NCBI GenBank assembly: GCA_964453115.1
Contig: CAYVRT010000017.1
Span: forward strand, 1 to 64,000
From: JAIWNK01 sp964453115
Lineage (GTDB): Bacteria; Chloroflexota; Anaerolineae; Anaerolineales; Anaerolineaceae
DNA: 64,000 nt
Reading direction: 5' to 3'
The notes under the pieces are model-generated. The model worked only from the letters and a program-made list of their open reading frames with translations. It did no database searches and was not told the origin of the DNA. Positions within the stretch are counted from its first letter, which is position 1; each line of letters opens with the position of its first letter. The position numbers and the translations under genes were made by a program. Positions 35,863 to 45,055 of the stretch are shown piece by piece.

Positions 35863-35868
35863 ATTGTA
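35863..35868 (-). promoter_or_regulatory. -10 element of a probably leaderless minus-strand promoter
   Basis: TACAAT on the minus strand ends 6 bases before ATG 35856; no Shine-Dalgarno is present. The -35 is weak. It sits back-to-back with the plus-strand extended -10 at 35879. Confidence 0.5.
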
Positions 35869-35878
35869 GCATAATGCC

Positions 35879-35887
35879 TGCTATAAT
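35879..35887 (+). promoter_or_regulatory. extended -10 promoter (TGCTATAAT)
   Basis: A perfect extended -10 about 40 bases before ATG 35926, followed by AAAGGAG as ribosome binding site. No good -35. Confidence 0.6.
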
Positions 35888-35925
35888 GGAGTCGCGATTG
35901 GGTGTTTTTTTGAAAGGAGAGCAAG

Positions 35926-37275
35926 ATGAGCGCCAGAATTGTGCTGTTGGTTGTGCTTTGGCTGTTTGCGGCCTGCCAGCCTTCCACGCAGCCTCCCATG
36001 CAGGCCGCTACGCAGCCTCCCATGCGGGTTGCCCCTGGGCAAAGCTGGATTGCCTATGTGCCTTCGGAAGGCCTGGGTGAGATTGCCGTGCGCGTGCGTT
36101 TGCCGGACGCGCCGCGCTATGCGCAAGGGGCTGGTGTGGTGGTGGAGGTTGCTACCTTTCTCACCGGGGATGGCGATTTTTACAACAGCCTGGATGTGAC
36201 CCGAATTGGTCTGGTTCAGGTGAGCTATTTGTGGCCGGGGCTGCGTTCTCGTAGCACAGATGCGCAAAGCGGCGGGGTTTATGATGAGGGGGGCGAGAAC
36301 TGCACCCGTGCCTTGCGTGATGTCATTCGTTACGCAGCCGGCGAAATTCCAGACCGAGATGGTGTCTTTCTGGCGGAGCGGTCGGCCATTCCTGTGCGTC
36401 CTGGTGGTGTGGGGTTGTATGCTTTTTCGCACCCTGGCTTGATGGCAGTGCGTGTGCTTGCTTCCTATGGTGCGCAATTGCCGGTTGCCTACTTTGTGGG
36501 GCGCGAGAACCCGACCAATGATGTGTTAACCGCTGTAGAAATAGGGCATTTTGACGATCAGAACCATCCCTTGCTCAACCCGCGTTACCATTACCCTGAG
36601 GGCTATTCTGCTGCAAGATTGTTGGTGGATTATGCTGGATTGGGTTGGGATGCGGCGTTTGCTGAGAAAGGGTTTGAGGGCCGACCGTATTTTGATTTGA
36701 ATGGCAATCATCAACTGGATGCGAGCGATTATGCATTGGGCAGCCGCGTGCCGCAGATGGCTGAAAAGCGGATCTATTCGGCTGCCCTGACGCAGGCCTT
36801 GCTCGATCAGCGGGTGTTGACCGCCGATACCTGGCCGGCGGATATGTTGACGGCGGAGCAGGCGGCGCGCGCCTGGGCGTATTGGGATAGTCCTTCTCTT
36901 TACCCGTTGCTCAAACAGCAAACACCCAACTTGAAGGTGATGTTGATTTTTGCACGCAGTGACCATGTTCAACCGGCGACTGACAAGCCGCATGTTCACC
37001 AGGCCTATGATGGCTTTCAGAAAACTGCCGGGTTGTGGACGCGGCTTGGCCCTGATACGGCCTATTTGCGCGTTTTCAACTCGAGCCTGGCAAATCAATC
37101 TTCCGAACACCCGGCCAATACGCAACCGGAGGATTGGCGTGTTATTGAAAGCTGGGGACATTCCAACGATCGGGCTGCGCTGACGATTGTGCCGCTTGCC
37201 GGGGTGGCTGAAATGTCGGATCGCTGGTATGCCAATGACTGGCAGCCTGACCTGGAGCAAACATTGCTGCCCTGA
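35926..37275 (+). CDS. lipoprotein, possible alpha/beta-hydrolase-like, with Ca2+-loop-like motif
   Basis: A 449-residue lipoprotein (lipobox FAAC, Cys17) with a Gln/Pro-rich spacer containing the near-duplicate MQAATQPPM. The main domain has beta-strand/turn patterns of an alpha/beta hydrolase, including YAFSHPGLMAVRVLA where a nucleophile elbow (GxSxG) would be. The site is not canonical, so activity is uncertain. DLNGNHQLDASDY at about 260 resembles an EF-hand/dockerin Ca2+ loop (Asp, Asn, Asn, Asp, Asp). I do not recognise a named family. Confidence 0.55.
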   Translation: MSARIVLLVVLWLFAACQPSTQPPMQAATQPPMRVAPGQSWIAYVPSEGLGEIAVRVRLPDAPRYAQGAGVVVEVATFLTGDGDFYNSLDVTRIGLVQVSYLWPGLRSRSTDAQSGGVYDEGGENCTRALRDVIRYAAGEIPDRDGVFLAERSAIPVRPGGVGLYAFSHPGLMAVRVLASYGAQLPVAYFVGRENPTNDVLTAVEIGHFDDQNHPLLNPRYHYPEGYSAARLLVDYAGLGWDAAFAEKGFEGRPYFDLNGNHQLDASDYALGSRVPQMAEKRIYSAALTQALLDQRVLTADTWPADMLTAEQAARAWAYWDSPSLYPLLKQQTPNLKVMLIFARSDHVQPATDKPHVHQAYDGFQKTAGLWTRLGPDTAYLRVFNSSLANQSSEHPANTQPEDWRVIESWGHSNDRAALTIVPLAGVAEMSDRWYANDWQPDLEQTLLP

Positions 37276-37370
37276 GAAAAAGTTCTCAGCCAGCCTGCCG
37301 CAAACTTCCTACCGGCTTGCCCGCTCGCTCGCTACAATCAGGGTCAGATAAAACGTGCCTGGAGGCTGTG

Positions 37371-38348
37371 ATGAAACCCTATCTGACCCTTTCTTTGACC
37401 GAGCAATGCAATATGCGTTGTGTCTATTGCCCGCCTGCGGGGGAGAATTATCACACGCAGCGTGCCATTTTCTCGCTGCCCAAGCTGAGCAATGTGCTGC
37501 GTCTGGCGGCTGCCCTTGACCTGGGCAAGGTGCGCTTTACGGGCGGGGAGCCTTTGCTCTATCCAGACCTGCGCGCCGCAGTGGAGGCCGCAGCTGGCTG
37601 GGGGTTGGAAGTTCACATTAATACCAATGGCCTGCTGCTGGAACATCATCTGGGCTGGATGTCAGCCATTCCCAATTTGCAGATTAAGGTGAGCCTGGAT
37701 GCCGTTCTGCCGCAGACCCTGGAGCGCATTTCGGGCGTCAATCGGCTGGAACAAATTTTGAATGGGCTGCGTTGGGGGGCGCAGCTGGGGCTGGTGCGGC
37801 GGATCAATTTTGTTCTTACCCGTTTGAATGCGGATCAGTTCCCCGGTGTGCTGGATTTGTGCCGTTCGCTGGGGGTTGGACTAAAGGTTTTTGATATGTT
37901 TCCGGTGCCGGAGACGGCCTTGCGTTGGCAGGAGTTGTATCAGGCGGTGGATGAATTGCCCCTGGCGGGTGAAGTGCTGCCGGAGTATCCCTACGCGGCA
38001 CACTTTGGCACCCCAACGCGTGAATTGTGCATCCGCGGGGTGCATGTGCGCATTAAAAGCTGCCTGGATGGGACGCATTACCACCCTTCTTGTGAAAATT
38101 GCCCGTTTTTCCCCTGCCCGGAGGGGCTATACTGCCTGATGGTGACGCCCTCGTTGACGGTTGTGCCGTGCCGTTTGGGGGAGCAGCATTTTTGCGCCTG
38201 CCGCGACCTGGGGCAGGTGCGGGCTGCCATTGAGCAGGGCCTGGAACTGTACGCCCATTCCTATTATGCCCGGCTCTACACGGGCGGCCTGCCCTCGTCT
38301 GCACTTGACCTGTTGTGTGATGCCGGACGGGTTGCTGTGCCGTGCTAA
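37371..38348 (+). CDS. MoaA-like radical SAM protein
   Basis: A 325-residue radical SAM enzyme. The cluster motif is CNMRCVYC (CxxxCxxC) near the N terminus, with FTGGEPLL, INTNG and VSLDA of the SAM barrel. The C-terminal part has extra cysteines (CLDG, CENCPFFPCPEG, VVPCR) that may hold a second 4Fe-4S cluster, as in MoaA and SPASM-type enzymes. The C-terminal GG tail and Arg pattern of true MoaA is not seen and no molybdopterin genes are near, so the substrate is open. Start: ATG 37371 with GGAGG; a TACAAT at 37333 could be its -10. Its stop overlaps that of the convergent gene. Confidence 0.75.
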   Translation: MKPYLTLSLTEQCNMRCVYCPPAGENYHTQRAIFSLPKLSNVLRLAAALDLGKVRFTGGEPLLYPDLRAAVEAAAGWGLEVHINTNGLLLEHHLGWMSAIPNLQIKVSLDAVLPQTLERISGVNRLEQILNGLRWGAQLGLVRRINFVLTRLNADQFPGVLDLCRSLGVGLKVFDMFPVPETALRWQELYQAVDELPLAGEVLPEYPYAAHFGTPTRELCIRGVHVRIKSCLDGTHYHPSCENCPFFPCPEGLYCLMVTPSLTVVPCRLGEQHFCACRDLGQVRAAIEQGLELYAHSYYARLYTGGLPSSALDLLCDAGRVAVPC

Positions 38349-41300
38349 TCTCCCCATTCGTTTTGCTGGTAGAAGGCTTGAATCTGCCGGTTGTAGGGAA
38401 TATCCAGGAAGGTGCGGCGCGAGTCGTCATCTGGAATGGCGGCAAGTTTGCGCTGTACAATTTGATGGGCGCGCTCCACCAGGGCCCGGGCTTGCTCCGT
38501 TTCTCCCAGGGCATGCCAGATGCGTGCTGTGGCCCAGAACAAGCGCTGTCCATCGCTGCGGATTTCGGCGTCATCGTCCAGGTACTGTTCCATTTCGGTT
38601 GCCATTTGCCGTGCAGCATTCCAATCTTCCATCCGCAGCAGCGTTAGCCCCAGGTCCACCAGCGTGCCGGTGCCATCCTGAGCGCGGTTGGCTTCGCAAA
38701 AGTTTTGCCAGGATTGGCGCAAATGTTGTAGTGCGGCGTGCAATTCTCCTAGCTCGCGCTCGGCTTCACCCAGGTTGTTGAGCGCAAAGGCCAGCAGGTA
38801 GCGGTTTTGGAGCGTTTCGGCCAGGGCAATGGCGCGCAGCGAGAGCTGCTTTTCTTCGGCGTAGCGTTTTAAGAAGCTGAGCGTGTAGCCCAGGTTGATG
38901 CATTCGCGGCAGATCAGGTCGGGTGAATCGGTTTGTTCGCCAATGGTCAGCGCAGCCTGATAGTATTGCCGGGCTGTTTGGTACTGCCCCAGGTCGAGAG
39001 CCAGCGCGGCAAACCCGCCCAGGGCAGAGGATTGGGCAACTGGTTTTTGAATGCGTTCAAACGTGTGCAGGGCAGCTTCGTAGTGGGTGCGTGCCGAACG
39101 AATGTCGAACATGCGGCTGTAGACTTGCCCGAGCAGGCGGTGGGCATTGCCCTGGTTGCCCAGGTCATTTGCCTGTTCAGCCAGCTTGAGGTATTCGTTG
39201 CCATATTGCAATGCGGTTGTAAGGGCGTAGTGGTTGCGGGCATTGACTGTCGCCATATACAGCAGGCGCATGGTCTGCCAGATGGGCATTGTTTCTTGTG
39301 GCAATTGACGCACTTGTTCAATCCAAAAATCAATCTGTTCCACATCGCGCAGGTAAATGTGGACGGAGGCGATTTCCAGCATGGCAGTTTGTTGGTGGGG
39401 AAGGTCGTTTGCTTGCTGGCTGAGGGTGAGGGCTTGTTGATAGGCAGCAATGGCTTCTTGATAATTGGAGGCAACCTCAAGATAATCGCCTTTTTCGATC
39501 AGGGTTGGGATTTGACGCTGGGGGTCGGTTTTTGCCAGGGTCTGACAGCGTTCGAGGTAGGCTTGCCCACGTTCGCAATGGCCGCGCAGACGCCAATGGG
39601 ACGATTGACGGAGCAGCAATTGCCAGCTTGCCTGGCTTTCGGGTTCATCGTTCAGTAGGGCCTCCAGCTGACATAATTCCTGCCATTGTTCTTCGTGTTT
39701 GCCCAGGCGGGCCAGCACTTGTTCGCGCAGGAAGCGCATGGCTGTTTCCACGCTGCGCAGTGCGATCCGGGTATCTGGTGCGGCGTTTTGGATTTGCTCC
39801 AGGCCGCGCTGCAGGGCGCTTAGCGTTTCTTCGGTTGCGAATTTGCTTTGGGCCAGTTCGGCGGCACGCAGGTAACAGGGTGCGGCGTGCCGCACATCGC
39901 CGCTTTGATCGTAATGAAAGGCCAGGGCTGGCATCAGTTCGTCGCTGCGCTCGGGGTAGAGGGTGGTTAAGGTCTCGGCGGCGCGCTGATGGCGCAGTTT
40001 GCGCTTGGCTTTGGGGGTGTGCTGATAGAGATTGGCCTGAAAGAGATGGTGCGAAAACGCAAATTCAAAACAGGTTTCGGTGTCATGGGCGACTTGCTGA
40101 TCCAGCATTTCGTCCAATGCATCGGCGGCCTGGGCCTCGTCCCAGCCGCCCACCAGCCGCACGGCTTCGGGGTCAAAGGCTGCGCCGAAGATGGCTGCAA
40201 CTTCGGCATAGGCGCGCCCGGTGCGCGAGAGCCTCGCCATGCGCTGTGTGATGGCTTGTTGCAGGGTTTGGGGCAGAGGTTCGGTCAAATCGCATTTGTT
40301 GTGCAGCAACAGGGTCAGGAAGAGTGGGTTGCCCTCGGCTGTGTGATAGAGCTGTTCGGCCTGAGCAGCCGGGAGGTTAAGCTGTTGCATTAGCTGTGGA
40401 ATGCTGTTGGGTTGCAAGCGGTGCAGGGCAAAGGAGGTGGCGAGCTTTTCTTTTTTCAGTCGGCGGCGCAGGTTGGCAAGCGGGTGGCTGGTGTGCGTTT
40501 CCTCGTCGCGATAGGTGATGATGAGCAAAATGGGGTGATGCGTCAGGCTGCGGACGAGAAATTCTAGCAGCTGGAGGGTGGAGGTGTTGGCCCAGTGGGC
40601 ATCTTCGATGACGAGGAGCAAGGGGCGCGGTTGTGCGAGCATTTGCAGGCTGCCAGCGCAGGAATCGAACAGGCGCAGGCGTTCCTGCTCGGCTTCCAAT
40701 TGTGGCAGGGTGGGCAATGGACAGCGCTGCCGCAATTCTGGCAGGAGGAGGGAGAGGGCTGCCAGGCGCATGGCGGCCTGATTGGTAGGCTGCATAGCGG
40801 CCTGATTGGTAGGCTGCATGGCGGCCTGATTGGTAGGCTGCATGGCGGCCTGATTGGTAGGCTGCATGGCGGCCTGATTGGTAGGCCGAGCGATGTTTTC
40901 GGTCAACAGTGGCAGCATGGGCGTCAGCGCCTCAATCAGCGGTTGGTAAGGGGTGTTGGTGTTGGGAGCGCAGCACCCAGCCAACACGCGTCCGCCCTGG
41001 CTTTCCACCTGCAGGGCAAGTTCGCGCAGCAAACGGGTTTTGCCCACGCCTGCTTCGCCGCTGAGGAGCAAGAGGGCGCCATTGCCACGTGCGGCGCGTT
41101 CCCAGAGCTGGTTCAGGTAGTGCATTTCTTTTTCGCGTCCCAGGAAGGGCAGGCCGGGGGTGTTGCAGGGGGCAGGTGCGCTGGCCTGGGAGGGGCGTTC
41201 TTCAATTGTGCCGGGCAGGCGCTCATTGTTCAGCACGCTCTGATACACGGCCTGTGTTTCGATCATCGGTTCGACGCCCATTTCCTGCCCGAGCAGTTCG

Positions 41301-41926
41301 CGAAAGCGTTCATATTCTGCCAGGGCAGCTGTGCGGTCGCCCAGGGCATAGCGCAGACCGATGGCCTGCCGCACCGCATCCTCACGGAAGGGGTCGCGCG
41401 CCAGCATCAGCCCGGCCCATTGCAGCGCGGTGCTGTAATCGCGCCGCGAGCGTGCCAGTGCCAAAAGGCGGTTGAGGGCGGTAAAGTAGCGCTCGCGCAG
41501 CCGCTCTCGGTCGAAGAACAGCCAGTCATCATACAGCCCTTCCAGCAGGTCGCCATTGTAGAGGGCAACAGCCTCTGCCAGGCTGCCTTCATCGGCTGTG
41601 CCGCGTTCAAATGCCGAAACATCCAGCCAAAAGTCGCTGGCCGGGTTCCAGCCGGCGTGGGCTGCATCTAGCAGCAGCCAGGGTTGCTCTGTGGATGGCA
41701 GGGCGCGCTGCAAATGGTGCAGGTGACGGCGTAGATTGGTGCGGGCTTCTTCTTCTGTTTCATCTGGCCAGAGGGTGAAGGCGATTTGCTGGCGCGGCAA
41801 AATTTGCTCCCGGTTGAGCAGCAGGTAGGCCAGCAGCGGCAGGGTTTTGGGCGGTGCGCTGAATTTGAAGGGCTGTTGATTGAGCAACAGGTGTGGTTTG
41901 CCAAGGAGATGGATTTGAAGCGTCAT
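38345..41926 (-). CDS. BTAD/SARP-type transcriptional regulator with ATPase and TPR domains
   Basis: A 1193-residue regulator. The N-terminal OmpR/SARP winged helix spans about 1-95 (KTLPLLAYLLLNREQILPRQQIAFTLWP, then ARTNLRRHLHHLQRAL). A BTAD domain follows, to about 245 (YNGDLLEGLYDDWLFFDRERL, LARDPFREDAVRQAI, ELGVEP-like end). Next is a P-loop ATPase (SGEAGVGKTRLL; Walker B LLLVIEDAHWAN), then TPR repeats to the C terminus. Such proteins act as ATP-dependent activators. Within the ATPase, residues 347-386 are five copies of an 8-residue unit PTNQAAM(Q/R), which is unusual. There is no Shine-Dalgarno at a sensible distance from ATG 41926. Confidence 0.88.
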   Translation of the reverse strand: MTLQIHLLGKPHLLLNQQPFKFSAPPKTLPLLAYLLLNREQILPRQQIAFTLWPDETEEEARTNLRRHLHHLQRALPSTEQPWLLLDAAHAGWNPASDFWLDVSAFERGTADEGSLAEAVALYNGDLLEGLYDDWLFFDRERLRERYFTALNRLLALARSRRDYSTALQWAGLMLARDPFREDAVRQAIGLRYALGDRTAALAEYERFRELLGQEMGVEPMIETQAVYQSVLNNERLPGTIEERPSQASAPAPCNTPGLPFLGREKEMHYLNQLWERAARGNGALLLLSGEAGVGKTRLLRELALQVESQGGRVLAGCCAPNTNTPYQPLIEALTPMLPLLTENIARPTNQAAMQPTNQAAMQPTNQAAMQPTNQAAMQPTNQAAMRLAALSLLLPELRQRCPLPTLPQLEAEQERLRLFDSCAGSLQMLAQPRPLLLVIEDAHWANTSTLQLLEFLVRSLTHHPILLIITYRDEETHTSHPLANLRRRLKKEKLATSFALHRLQPNSIPQLMQQLNLPAAQAEQLYHTAEGNPLFLTLLLHNKCDLTEPLPQTLQQAITQRMARLSRTGRAYAEVAAIFGAAFDPEAVRLVGGWDEAQAADALDEMLDQQVAHDTETCFEFAFSHHLFQANLYQHTPKAKRKLRHQRAAETLTTLYPERSDELMPALAFHYDQSGDVRHAAPCYLRAAELAQSKFATEETLSALQRGLEQIQNAAPDTRIALRSVETAMRFLREQVLARLGKHEEQWQELCQLEALLNDEPESQASWQLLLRQSSHWRLRGHCERGQAYLERCQTLAKTDPQRQIPTLIEKGDYLEVASNYQEAIAAYQQALTLSQQANDLPHQQTAMLEIASVHIYLRDVEQIDFWIEQVRQLPQETMPIWQTMRLLYMATVNARNHYALTTALQYGNEYLKLAEQANDLGNQGNAHRLLGQVYSRMFDIRSARTHYEAALHTFERIQKPVAQSSALGGFAALALDLGQYQTARQYYQAALTIGEQTDSPDLICRECINLGYTLSFLKRYAEEKQLSLRAIALAETLQNRYLLAFALNNLGEAERELGELHAALQHLRQSWQNFCEANRAQDGTGTLVDLGLTLLRMEDWNAARQMATEMEQYLDDDAEIRSDGQRLFWATARIWHALGETEQARALVERAHQIVQRKLAAIPDDDSRRTFLDIPYNRQIQAFYQQNEWGD
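40769..40888 (-). repeat. five in-frame 24-bp tandem repeats
   Basis: Exactly 5 x 24 bases (units at 40769, 40793, 40817, 40841 and 40865), differing at two positions in total (one in unit 40793, one in unit 40865). Each encodes eight residues of the PTNQAAM unit inside the ATPase domain of the BTAD regulator. The near-identity suggests recent slippage expansion. Confidence 0.95.
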
Positions 41927-42010
41927 CCTTTAAGTGTAATGGATTTCTGGAATTATGAAGCGGATTTGGGCGCTATTTGGATGTTTTTGAACAGCAACCT
42001 TCGACACCGT

Positions 42011-42039
42011 TTGCATCTGGTGTGGAAATGCGCTAGAAT
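42011..42039 (+). promoter_or_regulatory. promoter of the pentose-phosphate gene pair
   Basis: TTGCAT (42011-42016) and TAGAAT (42034-42039) with a 17-base spacer, 36 bases before ATG 42076. Confidence 0.6.
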
Positions 42040-42075
42040 CATGGATCAATACTTTTTCAATCGGGATGGTGAACG

Positions 42076-42990
42076 ATGGAACTTGCAATGATTGGCCTGG
42101 GCAAGATGGGCGCCAACATGGCGCGCCGCCTGTTGCGCGGTGGGCATCGCGTGGTGGGGATGGATCGCAGCGGCAAGATGGCGCGGTTGCTGGCAGAGGA
42201 GGATGGCTTGCTGCCGGTTGCTTCGCTGGCCGAAGCGGTTGCTGCTTTGCGGGCGCGGCGCGTGGTGTGGGTGATGGTGCCGGCTGGTGAGGCAACCGAG
42301 CGGGTGATTGGTGACCTGGGGGATCTGTTGCAAGCGGGTGATACGGTGATTGATGGCGGAAACACGTTCTACAAGGATGATGTGCGCCGGGCGGCGCGCC
42401 TGGCTGAGCGCGGTATTCACTATGTGGATGTTGGCACGAGCGGCGGGGTGTGGGGGTTGATGGAAGGCTACAGCCTGATGGTGGGCGGGCAGCCCGAGGC
42501 CGTGCAGCCCTTGCGCCCGCTCTTTGAGACGCTTGCCCCGGCGCCCGACCGGGGGTGGGGGCATGTTGGCGGGGTGGGAGCCGGGCATTTTGTCAAAATG
42601 GTGCATAATGGGGTTGAGTATGGTCTGATGCAGGCCTATGCCGAGGGTTTTGAAATTTTGCATGCCAAGCGCGAATACGACCTGGATTTGCATCAGGTGA
42701 CGCAAATTTGGCAGCATGGCAGCGTGGTGCGTTCCTGGCTGCTGGACCTGGCCGAGCGCGCCCTGGCGGAGGATGCCGACCTGAGCAAGATTGCCGGATA
42801 TGTGGCTGATAGTGGCGAGGGGCGTTGGACGGCGTTTGAGGCCATTGACCTGGACGTGCCAGCACCGGTCATTACCCTATCGTTGCAGCAGCGCTTCATC
42901 AGTCGCCAAAGTGAGAGCTATGCTGCCAAATTGCTCGCTGCGCTGCGCAATCAGTTTGGCGGACATGCTGTGCGCCGGGCGGATGAATGA
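42076..42990 (+). CDS. gnd: 6-phosphogluconate dehydrogenase, decarboxylating, short NAD-type
   Basis: A 304-residue enzyme that oxidises 6-phosphogluconate to ribulose 5-phosphate and CO2. The Rossmann motif is GLGKMGANMARRL at the N terminus, followed by GGNTFYKDD, then VDVGTSGGVWG, with the catalytic Lys in GAGHFVKMVHNGVEYG. The length of about 300 marks it as the short, usually NAD-linked form rather than the 470-residue NADP form. It overlaps the next gene (zwf) by ATGA, so oxidative pentose-phosphate steps 1 and 3 are co-expressed. A lactonase gene is not in the window. Confidence 0.92.
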   Translation: MELAMIGLGKMGANMARRLLRGGHRVVGMDRSGKMARLLAEEDGLLPVASLAEAVAALRARRVVWVMVPAGEATERVIGDLGDLLQAGDTVIDGGNTFYKDDVRRAARLAERGIHYVDVGTSGGVWGLMEGYSLMVGGQPEAVQPLRPLFETLAPAPDRGWGHVGGVGAGHFVKMVHNGVEYGLMQAYAEGFEILHAKREYDLDLHQVTQIWQHGSVVRSWLLDLAERALAEDADLSKIAGYVADSGEGRWTAFEAIDLDVPAPVITLSLQQRFISRQSESYAAKLLAALRNQFGGHAVRRADE

Positions 42991-44462
42991 ACAATACCTG
43001 TCAATCTATCAGCATTGTTATCTTTGGCGCCTCAGGCGACCTGACGCAGCGCAAACTGATCCCGGCGCTCTATAACAACTTTCGCAAGGGGCGGTTGGCA
43101 GGCTGTGCGCATATCATTGGCTTTGCCCGTCGTCCTTATACGGATGAGAGTTTTCGCTCCCGGTTGCGCGAGGGTGTGCAGCGCTTTAGCCCGGCGACCT
43201 TCGATGCGACGTTGTGGGAGTCGTTCGCGGCTATGTTGCATTATTTTCAGGGTGACCTGGATCAGGCGGCGGATTTTGAACGCTTGCGGGCTGTGCTGGC
43301 CGAAGTGGAAAACGGGCCGGCGCAGCGCCTCTACTACCTGGCGACTGCCCCCGAGTTCTACGCACCGGTTGCGGGGGGATTAAAAGCAGCCGGAATGGCA
43401 GAGGAAACAGACGGGCTGTGGCGGCGGATTATCATTGAAAAACCGTTTGGCCGTGACCTGGCTTCGGCAGTGAGATTGAATCAGCAGCTGCACGCGGCTT
43501 TCGAGGAACAGCAGATTTACCGCATTGATCATTACCTGGGCAAGGAGACGGCGCAAAACATTCTCTTCTTCCGCTTTGCCAACACCATCTTCGAGCCGGT
43601 TTGGAACCGGCGCTATGTTAACAATGTCCAGATTACGGTGGCCGAGACGGTGGATGTGGGCAGCCGCGGCGGGTATTATGATGAGTATGGTGTGCTGCGG
43701 GATATGTTTCAGAATCATCTCTTTCAATTGCTGGCATTGGTTGCCATGGAGCCGCCGCCCGATTTTGATGCCGATGCAATCCGCAATGAGAAGGTGAAGG
43801 TCTTTCGTAGCATTCGCCCGATTGCCTGGCAGGACACTGTGGCGGGTCAGTATGCTGGCTATCAACAGGCTGCAGGGGTGCGGGCAGATTCGCAAACCGC
43901 AACCTATGCTGCCCTGAAGCTCTTCATTGATAACTGGCGCTGGCAGGGTGTGCCGTTTTACTTGCGTTCTGGCAAGGCATTGGCGCGCAAGACCTCTGAG
44001 ATTGTGGTGGAATTTCAGCGTCCGCCGCACCTCATGTTTCATTTGCCGCCCGGCAGCACCTTCGACCCCAATATCCTCTCGCTCTGCATTCAACCGGATG
44101 AGGGCATTCACTTGAGTTTTCAGGTCAAGCTGCCCGATTCGGATCAGGAGATGCGCCCGGTGGACATGGAATTTCATTACCGCTCGGCGTTTGAGGGGGC
44201 GTTGCCTGAGGCCTATGAGCGGCTGTTGCTGGAAGCACTCCATGGGGATGCCTCGCTGTTTACCCGTTCGGATGGGATTGAGGCAGCCTGGCAATTGATG
44301 GAAGCCTTGCTGTCTGCCTGGGAAGGGGCGGGACAGCCGCCTTTGGTTCGGTATGCGCCGGGCAGTTGGGGGCCGTCGCAGGCCGATGCGCTGCTGGCAC
44401 GCAGCGGTCACGTTTGGCGCACAGGCTGTGCCGATGGGGATGCGTTTGCTGGTTCGCTCTGA
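42987..44462 (+). CDS. zwf: glucose-6-phosphate 1-dehydrogenase
   Basis: A 491-residue enzyme of normal family length. GASGDLTQRKLIPALYN is the nucleotide-binding start, RIDHYLGKETAQN the substrate-binding/catalytic motif (Asp-His with Lys), and NNVQITVAETVDVGSRGGYYDEYG continues the conserved core. It performs the first step of the oxidative pentose-phosphate pathway, giving reducing power. It starts in a 4-base overlap with gnd. Confidence 0.95.
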   Translation: MNNTCQSISIVIFGASGDLTQRKLIPALYNNFRKGRLAGCAHIIGFARRPYTDESFRSRLREGVQRFSPATFDATLWESFAAMLHYFQGDLDQAADFERLRAVLAEVENGPAQRLYYLATAPEFYAPVAGGLKAAGMAEETDGLWRRIIIEKPFGRDLASAVRLNQQLHAAFEEQQIYRIDHYLGKETAQNILFFRFANTIFEPVWNRRYVNNVQITVAETVDVGSRGGYYDEYGVLRDMFQNHLFQLLALVAMEPPPDFDADAIRNEKVKVFRSIRPIAWQDTVAGQYAGYQQAAGVRADSQTATYAALKLFIDNWRWQGVPFYLRSGKALARKTSEIVVEFQRPPHLMFHLPPGSTFDPNILSLCIQPDEGIHLSFQVKLPDSDQEMRPVDMEFHYRSAFEGALPEAYERLLLEALHGDASLFTRSDGIEAAWQLMEALLSAWEGAGQPPLVRYAPGSWGPSQADALLARSGHVWRTGCADGDAFAGSL

Positions 44463-44479
44463 AAAGTGACATTTGTCGC

Positions 44480-44508
44480 TTGTGCCTGCTTCAATTGCGG
44501 GCTATAAT
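44480..44508 (+). promoter_or_regulatory. promoter of the Lrp regulator / agmatine operon
   Basis: TTGTGC (44480-44485) and TATAAT (44503-44508) with a 17-base spacer, 43 bases before ATG 44552. Confidence 0.55.
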
Positions 44509-44551
44509 TGTTCTGAAAAGGAATGGAGCGATTCCGAAACGGAACAAAGAT

Positions 44552-45043
44552 ATGCCCCGACCCTTGTTTGATGCGCTTGACTATCAAATTCTAACCTTCT
44601 TGCAGCGTGATGCCCGTTGCGCTGCTTCGGATATTGCCCGTAACCTGAACGCCAACGAGCGTACGATTCGCAAACGCATTGAACGTCTGACGCGTTCCGG
44701 TGCGGTGCGCCTGACTGCCATTGTAGACCCGGCGACTTTCGGTTATATGGCAACCGCCGATATTTTCCTTGAGGTGCAGCCGGAAGCGGAAGAGGCCGTT
44801 CTGCAACACCTGATGCAGATGTCCAATATTTCCTATATCGCGTTTGGACAGGGGACAAATGACCTTTCGATTGAGGGCCGTTTTCGCAACAATGACGAGA
44901 TTCGGCAGTTTTTGCGGCATACCCTGCCGGCCATCCCCGGGGTGCAGGTTAAGGGCTATGCCCTGGTGCCGCGCATTTTGCGCAACATTGATGAATGGAT
45001 GCCGGCAGCCGAGGATTTTGCTGCCGAGACGAATGAGCCTTGA
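44552..45043 (+). CDS. Lrp/AsnC-family transcriptional regulator
   Basis: A 163-residue regulator. The N-terminal helix-turn-helix is LDYQILTFLQRDARCAASDIARNL...ERTIRKRIERL (about 8-55), followed by a RAM-type ligand/oligomerisation domain (about 75-145; DIFLEVQPEAEEAVLQHL). Reading starts at ATG 44552; the open frame reaches back into zwf but the family similarity begins here. It lies 12 bases before the carbamoyltransferase gene and probably senses an amine or amino acid and controls the agmatine genes that follow. Confidence 0.85.
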   Translation: MPRPLFDALDYQILTFLQRDARCAASDIARNLNANERTIRKRIERLTRSGAVRLTAIVDPATFGYMATADIFLEVQPEAEEAVLQHLMQMSNISYIAFGQGTNDLSIEGRFRNNDEIRQFLRHTLPAIPGVQVKGYALVPRILRNIDEWMPAAEDFAAETNEP

Positions 45044-45055
45044 GAGGAGATGAGT

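Noticed and set aside
37371..38348. True MoaA (molybdopterin synthesis)
   Set aside because: No other molybdopterin gene is nearby and the C-terminal Gly-Gly tail is missing, so I keep only MoaA-like.
40769..40888. Possible CRISPR array
   Set aside because: The units are directly adjacent with no spacers and lie in frame in a coding region; they are a protein tandem repeat.
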